Positions 43,183-50,114 of a stretch of 53,325 nucleotides of DNA are shown in pieces. Where the stretch lies: contig CAIVMQ010000100.1 in the NCBI GenBank assembly GCA_903907075.1, positions 1 through 53,325 of the forward strand. The letters run 5' to 3'. Made by a program: the position numbers and the translations under genes. The notes below the pieces were generated by a model. It was given only the letters and a program-made list of their open reading frames with translations, made no database searches and was not told the origin of the DNA. Source of the DNA: an uncultured Bacteroidia bacterium. GTDB taxonomy: Bacteria; Bacteroidota; Bacteroidia; Bacteroidales; Prolixibacteraceae. Every line of letters starts with the position of its first letter. The first letter of the stretch is position 1.

Positions 43183-43689
43183 ATGACACAAATACAATTT
43201 CAGGATTCCTTGACAAGTCTCCATAGTAAACTTTATTATTTCGCCTTAAGTTTAACAAGCGATTCAGATAAGGCTCATGATCTTGTGCAAGAGACTTATT
43301 TGAAAGCATTAATTTACCGTGATAAATTTTCAGCCGATACAAATCTGATGGCTTGGGTTTATACCATCATGAAAAATACCTTTATCAATGATTACCGCAG
43401 AAATGTAAAAGCGAAGACGACTCTGGAAAGTTCCTCTCATAAACTTCAGATCTCTTTTTCAAAAGATGATTATTCTCCAGCGGCAGATTCAATACATGCA
43501 GAGAAGGAGATATACAAAAAAATAGATATGCTTGAGCCTGAGTTCAGAGAACCTTTTCAGCTTTTTCTGAGCGGATTTAAATACAAAGAGATTGCTGAAA
43601 AACTTGATTTACCCCTTGGAACTGTTAAAAGCAGAATATTTTTTACCCGTAAAAAATTGGGAAAATGGCTTAGTGAATATATCAACTAA
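43183..43689 (+). CDS. ECF-type RNA polymerase sigma factor
   Basis: The 168-residue protein has sigma region 2 (HDLVQETYLKALIYRDKF, NLMAWVYTIMKNTFINDYRR) and region 4 with helix-turn-helix (GFKYKEIAEKLDLPLGTVKS, RIFFTRKKLG). There is no region 1 or 3, so it is an ECF sigma. No anti-sigma factor or FecR-type gene follows, which is unusual for ECF genes; a strong hairpin starts 48 bp after the stop and a divergent-facing tRNA lies beyond. It is preceded by a 684-bp intergenic region with a palindrome. Targets are unknown. Confidence 0.93.
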   Translation: MTQIQFQDSLTSLHSKLYYFALSLTSDSDKAHDLVQETYLKALIYRDKFSADTNLMAWVYTIMKNTFINDYRRNVKAKTTLESSSHKLQISFSKDDYSPAADSIHAEKEIYKKIDMLEPEFREPFQLFLSGFKYKEIAEKLDLPLGTVKSRIFFTRKKLGKWLSEYIN

Positions 43690-43736
43690 TCAAAGTTTTT
43701 CAGTTCTAAATACAACTTAACAGGTCGCTAAGTCAC

Positions 43737-43782
43737 AACTAAAAAATCTCCTTGTAATTCGTTACAAGGAGATTTTTTAGTT
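43737..43782. terminator. long perfect hairpin with TTCG tetraloop
   Basis: A 21-bp perfect stem (43737-43757 with 43762-43782) closes on the loop TTCG and has A6/T6 arms, giving a U-tract on both strands. It ends the sigma-factor transcript and could also stop the minus-strand tRNA transcript. Confidence 0.9.
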
Positions 43783-43812
43783 AAAACGACAATAGCACTT
43801 GCTTGCAATAAG

Positions 43813-43847
43813 AAAATCCGATGTAAATACCTGAAATACATCGGATT
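43813..43847 (-). terminator. terminator of tRNA-Lys(CTT)
   Basis: On the minus strand an 11-bp stem (43837-43847 with 43815-43825, core CCGATGTA) with an 11-nt loop is followed by TTTTCT, just after the tRNA's 3' end. Confidence 0.7.
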
Positions 43848-43861
43848 ATGCGTTTTTAAAG

Positions 43862-43934
43862 TGACCCCGGAGGGGTTCGAACCCTCGACCCATTGATTAA
43901 GAGTCAATTGCTCTACCAGCTGAGCTACAGAGTC
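43862..43934 (-). tRNA. tRNA-Lys (anticodon CTT)
   Basis: The 73-nt minus-strand sequence folds into a full cloverleaf: acceptor GACTCTG/CGGGGTC, D-arm GCTC/GAGC, anticodon stem ATTGA/TCAAT with loop CTCTTAA, T-arm GAGGG-TTCGAAC-CCCTC, discriminator A. The anticodon CTT reads the Lys codon AAG. CCA is not encoded. A near-perfect promoter and a terminator flank it. Confidence 0.95.
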
Positions 43935-43961
43935 TCTTGAATTCACTTTTTAAAAGCAATG

Positions 43962-43991
43962 CAAAGATAATCCCTTATTCTTAAAGACAAA
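43962..43991 (-). promoter_or_regulatory. promoter of tRNA-Lys(CTT)
   Basis: Minus strand TTTG (43991-43988) and TATCTTTG (43969-43962) are separated by 18 bp, matching the Bacteroidota consensus closely; the tRNA starts 27 bp downstream. Confidence 0.8.
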
Positions 43992-44191
43992 CTGATTTGT
44001 TGGAAAAAGAGCTATATTAATTACAGATACAACCTAAAGTGCTATTGATTAAAGTGTTCAACTATGTACATTATTTTTATCTTACAAGCTAAGGTTCAAC
44101 TAGAATTTTCACAATGCTTTATAAGTCAATGAATTGAATTTAAACTCTATGAGTAATACTGAAAATTAATTTGTCCATATAATTAATATAT

Positions 44192-44998
44192 TCACTTTTT
44201 TAATGGTGAATCTGGTTCTTGAGCCATATGATTGTATGTTAGTCTATCTAATAGAGAAGGAAAAAACTTTCCCAGGAAGACCGAAAACTTGCCCTCCCAG
44301 AAGGTTAGTGTTATGCTTCTCCTCCTATTTTTTATTGCTTCGGCAATAAGGTATGCACAAGTCTTGGCACTCATCATTGATCCTTCATTGCGTGGAGTCT
44401 CGCCTTGAATGGATCCATCAGCAGTCAATGCGGATTTACGAACTTCAGATGCTGTAAAACCAGGTGCTGCAACCAGAACATGCAGTTCACTATGTAAATG
44501 TTCAATACGAATAGTATCTAAAAAACCCCTGATAGCAAATTTGGATGCCGAGTAGGCTGTTCTTCCGGGTAAACCAATGTACCCAGCAATTGAAATTATC
44601 CCAGCCAAAGATCCTTTACTTTGAAGTAGATAAGGCAGAGCATATTTTGTACAATAAACAGTTCCATAAAAATTTACATTCATTACCCGATGTATTACTT
44701 CAAGGTCTGTATCTTTAAATAAGGAACGCATTGATATTCCTGCATTATTAATCAATACATCTATTCTTCCAAATTTTTTGATTGTCCGTTCTATTAAATT
44801 TTTACAATCACTCTCTGAAGAAACATCTGTTTGAATGCATAAAATATCAGAGCTATGCAGCGTATCCCTAAATTCCTCAAGCTGATCTATTCTACGTGCT
44901 CCCAAAGCTAATTTAGCGCCCCGCGAAAAGAATTCTAATGCCAAGGCCTTTCCAATTCCAGAAGAAGCTCCTGTGATAATAATAACTTTACCGGTCAT
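44192..44998 (-). CDS. short-chain dehydrogenase/reductase
   Basis: The 268-residue protein is a classical SDR. The cofactor motif is IITGASSGIGKALALEF, with LALGARR suggesting NADP preference; LINNAGISMR, the active-site Ser region GIISIAGYIGLPG and the catalytic YSASK motif (with following FAIRGF) are all present. The C-terminus extends with a basic hydrophobic tail. The substrate cannot be told from the sequence. The gene stands alone, with a TAnnTTTG box on its minus strand at 45059-45066, and its upstream region abuts the tRNA-Lys(TTT) promoter. Confidence 0.93.
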   Translation of the reverse strand: MTGKVIIITGASSGIGKALALEFFSRGAKLALGARRIDQLEEFRDTLHSSDILCIQTDVSSESDCKNLIERTIKKFGRIDVLINNAGISMRSLFKDTDLEVIHRVMNVNFYGTVYCTKYALPYLLQSKGSLAGIISIAGYIGLPGRTAYSASKFAIRGFLDTIRIEHLHSELHVLVAAPGFTASEVRKSALTADGSIQGETPRNEGSMMSAKTCAYLIAEAIKNRRRSITLTFWEGKFSVFLGKFFPSLLDRLTYNHMAQEPDSPLKK

Positions 44999-45058
44999 AA
45001 ATAATATTTTAGTGCCCGATATTCCTGTGCTCTAATGAGATGTCAGTAAATACCGCAA

Positions 45059-45066
45059 CAAAACTA
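45059..45066 (-). promoter_or_regulatory. candidate -7 box for the SDR gene
   Basis: Minus strand TAGTTTTG fits TAnnTTTG, about 60 bp before the SDR start. No TTTG at -33. Confidence 0.35.
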
Positions 45067-45106
45067 CAAATAAAACCAATCTTTCTGAAAATTTGTCGAT
45101 TTGGTA

Positions 45107-45137
45107 TTTGTATAAATTAAAAACAAGGCTATCTTTG
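45107..45137 (+). promoter_or_regulatory. promoter of tRNA-Lys(TTT)
   Basis: TTTG (45107-45110) and TATCTTTG (45130-45137) are exactly 19 bp apart, the consensus Bacteroidota vegetative promoter. The tRNA starts 34 bp after the -7 box. Confidence 0.9.
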
Positions 45138-45171
45138 CAGCGCCTTTGAAAAACAAAGGTAAACGAAGGAT

Positions 45172-45244
45172 GACTCAGTAGCTCAGTTGGTAGAGCACAT
45201 CCCTTTTAAGGATGGGGTCCTGGGTCCGAGCCCCAGCTGGGTCA
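45172..45244 (+). tRNA. tRNA-Lys (anticodon TTT)
   Basis: The 73-nt cloverleaf has acceptor GACTCAG/CTGGGTC, D-arm GCTC/GAGC, anticodon stem CATCC/GGATG with loop CTTTTAA, T-arm CTGGG/CCCAG, discriminator A. Anticodon TTT reads Lys codons AAA and AAG. CCA is not encoded. The loop of the T-arm reads TCCGAGC rather than the common TTCGA-type sequence. Confidence 0.95.
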
Positions 45245-45247
45245 CTT

Positions 45248-45282
45248 AAAAGCTTCTTAATCATCGATTAAGAAGCTTTTTT
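45248..45282 (+). terminator. terminator of tRNA-Lys(TTT)
   Basis: A 15-bp perfect stem (45248-45262 with 45266-45280) has a 3-nt loop and ends in six T. It follows the tRNA by 3 nt. Confidence 0.9.
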
Positions 45283-45573
45283 CATTTATATGATTGAGAA
45301 TAAACGCTATGGTAGTAAGGCATAGAGCATAGTGACCATAATTTATTTAATTAATCTGGTTATTTAATCCAAATCTTTTTGATTAATATTCAAGAATAAC
45401 CATACTTGGAGCTTAATGTGTCATTTAAACCCTTAATGCGATAGGGCCTGATTTATCTAAATTTTAAACCATTCATTCGAGAAAGTACCCTTTATGCTGA
45501 TAAAACGGGATACCCAATGATCCACCAATGAAGGTTACAATGCAAACAATTCTTCGTTTCTTAGATTTAGGCT
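45283..45573. other. spacer between tRNA-Lys(TTT) and the thioesterase gene
   Basis: About 290 bp, or 331 bp up to the thioesterase start, of AT-rich sequence with no gene, hairpin or repeat that I can support; it ends at a promoter box. Confidence 0.5.
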
Positions 45574-45581
45574 TAACTTTG
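45574..45581 (+). promoter_or_regulatory. -7 box of the thioesterase gene
   Basis: TAACTTTG fits TAnnTTTG 32 bp before the ATG. The -33 region reads TTCT rather than TTTG. Confidence 0.5.
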
Positions 45582-45613
45582 TAAATCATCAAAACTATTT
45601 AATTTCAATACCG

Positions 45614-46027
45614 ATGCTGACTTTTGATTCAAAATATAGGGTATGTTATGGAGATACAGACAAGATGGGAGTAATGTATTATGGCAATTACCCAAGGCTT
45701 TATGAAATTGGCCGTACCGAAATGATTCGTAAGATATGGAAATCGTATCGCGAAGTAGAGGAGAGCGGTATAATACTCCCCGTTCGATCACTAAATGCTC
45801 AATATCATAAACCTGCAGTATACGATGAAATACTAACCATTCGAACCATTATTAAGGAGATTCCAATGGTTAAATTTCGGATGATTTCAAAAATCTACAA
45901 TGAGAGAGGAGAATTAATCAACGAAGGTGATGTTGTTTTAGGATTTATTGATGCCGCAACAGGTAGGGCTCGCAGAGCTCCGGATGAATTCCGGTTAATT
46001 TTAGAAGAGACTAAATTATTCGAATAA
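45614..46027 (+). CDS. acyl-CoA thioesterase, hotdog fold (YbgC-like)
   Basis: The 137-residue protein is a 4-hydroxybenzoyl-CoA/YbgC-type hotdog thioesterase. It has the catalytic segment GDTDKMGVMYYGNYPRLYEI, the Asp/His site being D-x-M-x-x-M-x-x-x-x-N/Y, then YHKPAVYDEILTIRT and GDVVLGFIDAATGRARR. It probably hydrolyses an acyl-CoA in the cytoplasm; the chain length is not readable. It is monocistronic, with its own promoter box, and converges on the LysE transporter gene. Confidence 0.9.
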   Translation: MLTFDSKYRVCYGDTDKMGVMYYGNYPRLYEIGRTEMIRKIWKSYREVEESGIILPVRSLNAQYHKPAVYDEILTIRTIIKEIPMVKFRMISKIYNERGELINEGDVVLGFIDAATGRARRAPDEFRLILEETKLFE

Positions 46028-46075
46028 GTATTTATAAATTCGAATAGCAGATTTGATCAACAAGTACGATGGTCA

Positions 46076-46708
46076 CTAAATTTCATTCAATACGAGTAAC
46101 AAAAATAAGCTTATTGATATCACAACCACAACAAGTCCAATAATTTTATTTGCCCACCATATTGTGTCAATTGAAAGCTTATGTTTAAAAAGATAAGCAA
46201 GTCCTGTCAGAATAAACCACCACATCGCACCACCCATAAATATTCCACCCACAACTAACATAGCCTCAAATAAATGAGATAATTTTAGAACGAGGCTATA
46301 ACTGGTAAAGATTGCAATAAAAACGAAGACTGAAAGGGGATTTGTGAAGGTAAGAAGAAAGGCAGTTATGAAATCCTGAAGATACGAATTCCCTTTTTGT
46401 TTATACTTCTGTATCTCCTTCGCTGGATTTGATAAGAAAATATAGAGTCCCAATAAGAAAACCATACTCGCTCCTAGAATCTTGAAATAGAGTTCATATT
46501 GATTGATGAAATCAATAATAATGGTAAGGCTAAAACCAGCAATAATGGCATAAATCGCATCAGAAGAGGCAATGCCTAAGCCGGATAGAAAACCCGATTT
46601 CCAGTTTTTATTAACCGTACGCCTGATGCATAACATTCCTAAAGGACCTAAAGGGACAGAAACTGCAGTACCAATAACAAAACCTTCCCATAGTAACTTA
46701 AAACTCAT
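46076..46708 (-). CDS. LysE-family transporter
   Basis: The 210-residue inner-membrane protein has six hydrophobic segments and the family marks: GTAVSVPLGPLGMLCIRRTVN, GLGIASSDAIYAIIAGFSL, and AFLLTFTNPLSVFVFIAIF. LysE/RhtB transporters export amino acids such as lysine, threonine or homoserine. The short C-terminal half (WWFILTGLAYLFKHKL) completes the fold. No regulator of the LysG type is adjacent, so the substrate is undecided. It converges on the thioesterase gene. Confidence 0.85.
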   Translation of the reverse strand: MSFKLLWEGFVIGTAVSVPLGPLGMLCIRRTVNKNWKSGFLSGLGIASSDAIYAIIAGFSLTIIIDFINQYELYFKILGASMVFLLGLYIFLSNPAKEIQKYKQKGNSYLQDFITAFLLTFTNPLSVFVFIAIFTSYSLVLKLSHLFEAMLVVGGIFMGGAMWWFILTGLAYLFKHKLSIDTIWWANKIIGLVVVVISISLFLLLVLNEI

Positions 46709-46760
46709 GCAAGTAAATATAGCTGAAATTAATTTTAACTAAATCTTCTAATTCAAAGCA

Positions 46761-46768
46761 CAAAGTTA
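46761..46768 (-). promoter_or_regulatory. candidate -7 box for the LysE-type gene
   Basis: Minus strand TAACTTTG fits TAnnTTTG, 52 bp before the start. The -33 element is not clear. Confidence 0.4.
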
Positions 46769-46826
46769 AAATTAGCAGGGATATTTTCTACTTTTATCCC
46801 TGTGAAATTTATTAATAATAATCCAA

Positions 46827-47792
46827 ATGTACAAAATAATAGTGCTTATCTTAATCTCAATGGCAAATAATCAATTAAGTATAGGACAGAAAGTTATGAA
46901 ACTTTGGCCCGATGGTGCCGTAGGAAATAATGAATGTCCTAAACCTGAAGAGACCTTTAATGGTAAAATGGTTCGGTTTGTTTCTGAAGCTACATTAACA
47001 ATCTATTTGCCTGAAAAAGAAAAGAATACAGGAGTGGCCGTAATCATTTGCCCTGGTGGAGGCTATGGTATTGAAGCAATGGACTATGAGGGGTATGATT
47101 TTGGTATATTTTTACAGCAACAAGGTATTGCAGGGATTGTTTTGAAATACCGGCTCCCGTATGGTCATCACGAGATACCCTTAATTGATGCTCAGTATGC
47201 TTTACGTACAGTTAGGTATAATGCGGCACAATGGGGGATTGACTCTACTAAAATAGGGATTTCTGGTTTTTCTGCAGGAGGCCATTTAGCCTCTACTGCT
47301 GCGACTCATTTTGATCAAGGTAATGTCGGAACAACTAATCCAATCCTTCAGCAAAGTTGTCGTCCAGATTTCGCCGTACTTGTTTATCCGGTAATTACCC
47401 TTAATGAAAAATGGGGTCATATGGGTTCGAGAGAAAACTTATTAGGTAAGAGTTCCAATCCGAAACTAATTCGGAACTATTCAAACGAACTGCAAGTAAC
47501 CAAAGAGACTCCACCTTCATTTATTGTCTTGGCCGATGACGACAAATCAGTATCCCCAAGGAATAGCACTGAATTTTACAATGCCCTTAAAGAGAATGGT
47601 ATAGCTGCAGAACTTCATATTTTTAGAGAAGGTGGGCACGGATTCGGAATCAAAAAACTTGGGAAGCCTCACGATCAATGGCCTTCAATGTTGATTGATT
47701 GGATGAAGGCAGAGCAAATAATTAAAACAAAGAAAGATAGGGTAAGAAAAATACTGAAACCAGAAGATTTATTTGATAAATTGAGAAAATGA
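46827..47792 (+). CDS. secreted alpha/beta hydrolase, acetylxylan-esterase-like
   Basis: The 321-residue protein starts with a weak signal peptide ending in SIGQ. The fold has the oxyanion stretch VIICPGGGYGIEAMDYEGYD, ALRTVRYNAAQWGIDSTKIG, nucleophile elbow GISGFSAGGHLAS (Ser in GFSAG), Asp in PPSFIVLADDDKSV and His in REGGHGFGI. This is the BD-FAE/acetyl-xylan-esterase type of carbohydrate esterase common in polysaccharide-degrading Bacteroidota. It should be periplasmic. It is first of a four-gene run; its stop overlaps the NUDIX gene's ATG by 4 bp. Confidence 0.9.
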   Translation: MYKIIVLILISMANNQLSIGQKVMKLWPDGAVGNNECPKPEETFNGKMVRFVSEATLTIYLPEKEKNTGVAVIICPGGGYGIEAMDYEGYDFGIFLQQQGIAGIVLKYRLPYGHHEIPLIDAQYALRTVRYNAAQWGIDSTKIGISGFSAGGHLASTAATHFDQGNVGTTNPILQQSCRPDFAVLVYPVITLNEKWGHMGSRENLLGKSSNPKLIRNYSNELQVTKETPPSFIVLADDDKSVSPRNSTEFYNALKENGIAAELHIFREGGHGFGIKKLGKPHDQWPSMLIDWMKAEQIIKTKKDRVRKILKPEDLFDKLRK

Positions 47793-48325
47793 TACTTCAA
47801 ACGCATCCCAAAGATGTTCTAAAATACTGTCCTAAATGTGGAAGTAATAAATTCAAATCCACTGATATAGGAAAATCATTCAAATGCGAAGAGTGTAAGT
47901 TTATCTACTTCATTAATAGTTCGGCAGCTGTTGCGTGTCTGATTATTTCTCCGGAAGGTAAATTGTTATTAACACGCCGTGCAATTGAACCGGCAAAAGG
48001 AATGCTTGACTTACCGGGTGGTTTTGTCGAGCCTATGGAGCGGGTCGAAGATGCTATTGGAAGGGAAATCAGAGAAGAGTTAGGTGTTAGGATTACAAAC
48101 ATCAAATTTTTAGTCTCCTTTCCAAATGAATACATCTATTCTGCCTTTTCAGTCTTTACCCTTGATTTAGCATTTATTTGTACTGTCGACGATATATCTA
48201 AGGTTAGGCCGGCAGATGATGTATCTGGAATTGAATTTATTTTTCCTGATAAAATAACGAGGGAAACTATCTGTTCAGAAAGCATTTATAATATTATAAA
48301 ATTCTATATAAATAGCATTAGATGA
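47789..48325 (+). CDS. zinc-ribbon NUDIX hydrolase
   Basis: The 178-residue protein has an N-terminal zinc ribbon (YCPKCGS...FKCEECKFI) followed by a NUDIX domain. The box reads GGFVEPMERVEDAIGREIRE followed by ELGV, with all catalytic Glu residues present. Zinc-ribbon NUDIX proteins include NADH pyrophosphatases and similar nucleotide-sugar hydrolases; the exact substrate is not shown. Stop and start codons overlap by 4 bp with both neighbours (ATGA at 47789 and 48322), so the four genes are translationally coupled. Confidence 0.92.
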   Translation: MILQTHPKDVLKYCPKCGSNKFKSTDIGKSFKCEECKFIYFINSSAAVACLIISPEGKLLLTRRAIEPAKGMLDLPGGFVEPMERVEDAIGREIREELGVRITNIKFLVSFPNEYIYSAFSVFTLDLAFICTVDDISKVRPADDVSGIEFIFPDKITRETICSESIYNIIKFYINSIR

Positions 48326-50097
48326 ATGTAATAAATAAACTTATCTTACTTAGAGATCAAATGAAATCACATGCTGTAGATGCAGTGATTTTAACTGGTA
48401 CTGACCCTCACTTAAGCGAATACACCACCCCGGAATGGAAAGATATCTTATGGATAAGTGGATTTACTGGATCCTATTGTAAAATGGTAATAACCATGAA
48501 TAAAGCATTACTATGGACCGATTCCAGGTATTTTATCCAGGCGGAATCACAACTGCAAGGAAGCGGCATAATAATGATAAAGGACAAACAACCGAATACA
48601 ATATCCATTGAAAATTGGCTTCTAACAGAACTTAATGCCGGATCTATAGTTGCGATTGACGGATATACAATTCCGAGCAGTTATCACACTAAATTAAAAG
48701 AGAAATTATCTGCGAAGGGTATCACTTTATGCTTAAACATAACTATGGTTCATTCCATTTGGGAGAATAGACCTATTACGTCACAAACAAAAATAATTGA
48801 TTATCCAATTCGTTTTTCAGGTAAATCGCGTACCGAAAAGGTATTAGAGATTAGAAATAGACTCCTCAATCTAAAAGCAGAGGCCACTTTAATTTCACAA
48901 TTAGATGATCTGGCTTGGACCTTTAACCTCAGAGGAAATGAAATAGAATACAATCCACTATTTACCGGATATGGATATGTAGATACAAAGCAAGCCATTC
49001 TTTTTGTAAAGCAGGGGAGGGTAACGCCAGAACTGACATCTATTTTACTAAATGATGGAATACAAGTTGAACCCTACGATTCACTTTTTTCCGTATTAGC
49101 CAAATGTAATCCAGCAATAATATACCTCGATCCAGACCGCACAAATTCAATAATACATAATTTCTTGGCAGAAAAATCAACTGTGATACAAGGCATTGCA
49201 ATCCCAACTCGGTTAAAGTCAATAAAAAATAGCACCGAAATAGCTGGAATAAAAGCAGCTCATCGAAGAGACGGTATAGCGATGGTAAACTTTTTTCAAT
49301 GGTTTGAAGAAGATAAAAGTATAAAATCTGAACTCTGTATAGCTGATAAATTAAAAGAATTTAGATCGGCGCAACGCTTTTATAAGGGTGAAAGCTTTTG
49401 TTCAATTGTAGGATTCGGATCGCATGGAGCAATTGTGCATTATAGTGCCTCTAAAGAAACAAATGCAATTATTGAATCTAATGGAATACTATTAATTGAT
49501 TCCGGAGGTCAATACCTTGATGGAACTACTGATATAACAAGAACTATCGGAGTAGGAAAAATCACAACCAGACAAAAAAAAGATTTTACATTAATATTAA
49601 AAGGGATGATTAATCTGACGAATATGGTGTTTCCAGAAGGTACTAAGGGGCATTCGCTAGATGTGATAGCACGTAAATACCTATGGAAAAACAACTTAAA
49701 CTATAATCATGGTACGGGGCATGGAATTGGGCATTTCCTCTCAGTGCATGAAGGACCAATGTCAATTCGAAGTGAATCTACAAATGAATCCATACTTGAA
49801 GGTCAGATTTTATCAAATGAACCCGGAATTTACAGGGAAGGCGAATACGGAATTAGAATAGAAAATGTTGTATTCTGCAAAAAAAAGGGAATTTCATCCT
49901 ATGGTACCTTTAATTCTTTTCAAACCCTTACACTCTGTCCTATAGATAAAAAAATGATCATCAGTAGTTTACTTAATGACAATGAGGTACTATGGATAAA
50001 TAATTACCACCAAAAAATATTCAAAACCTTAAAACCATATCTGAAACCCACTGTTATAAAATGGCTATCAAAATCTTGTTCTCCGATTAAAACTTAA
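48322..50097 (+). CDS. Xaa-Pro aminopeptidase (M24B, long form)
   Basis: The 591-residue protein has two creatinase-like N-terminal domains (DAVILTGTDPHLSEY, WTDSRYFIQAESQL; LDDLAWTFNLRG) and the pitta-bread catalytic domain. Metal ligands are visible in LIDSGGQYLDGTTDITRT (two Asp), GTGHGIGHFLSVHEGP (His), LSNEPGIYREGEYGIRIENV (two Glu). The long form with a C-terminal extension is typical of Bacteroidota. It removes N-terminal residues before proline. It overlaps the NUDIX gene by 4 bp and is followed 17 bp later by the large propeller-barrel gene. Confidence 0.93.
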   Translation: MNVINKLILLRDQMKSHAVDAVILTGTDPHLSEYTTPEWKDILWISGFTGSYCKMVITMNKALLWTDSRYFIQAESQLQGSGIIMIKDKQPNTISIENWLLTELNAGSIVAIDGYTIPSSYHTKLKEKLSAKGITLCLNITMVHSIWENRPITSQTKIIDYPIRFSGKSRTEKVLEIRNRLLNLKAEATLISQLDDLAWTFNLRGNEIEYNPLFTGYGYVDTKQAILFVKQGRVTPELTSILLNDGIQVEPYDSLFSVLAKCNPAIIYLDPDRTNSIIHNFLAEKSTVIQGIAIPTRLKSIKNSTEIAGIKAAHRRDGIAMVNFFQWFEEDKSIKSELCIADKLKEFRSAQRFYKGESFCSIVGFGSHGAIVHYSASKETNAIIESNGILLIDSGGQYLDGTTDITRTIGVGKITTRQKKDFTLILKGMINLTNMVFPEGTKGHSLDVIARKYLWKNNLNYNHGTGHGIGHFLSVHEGPMSIRSESTNESILEGQILSNEPGIYREGEYGIRIENVVFCKKKGISSYGTFNSFQTLTLCPIDKKMIISSLLNDNEVLWINNYHQKIFKTLKPYLKPTVIKWLSKSCSPIKT

Positions 50098-50114
50098 TCT
50101 TAATTTATTTCCAG

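Noticed and set aside
43728..43946. 72-codon minus-strand frame
   Set aside because: It runs through tRNA-Lys(CTT) and its terminators, so it is an accident of stem sequences.
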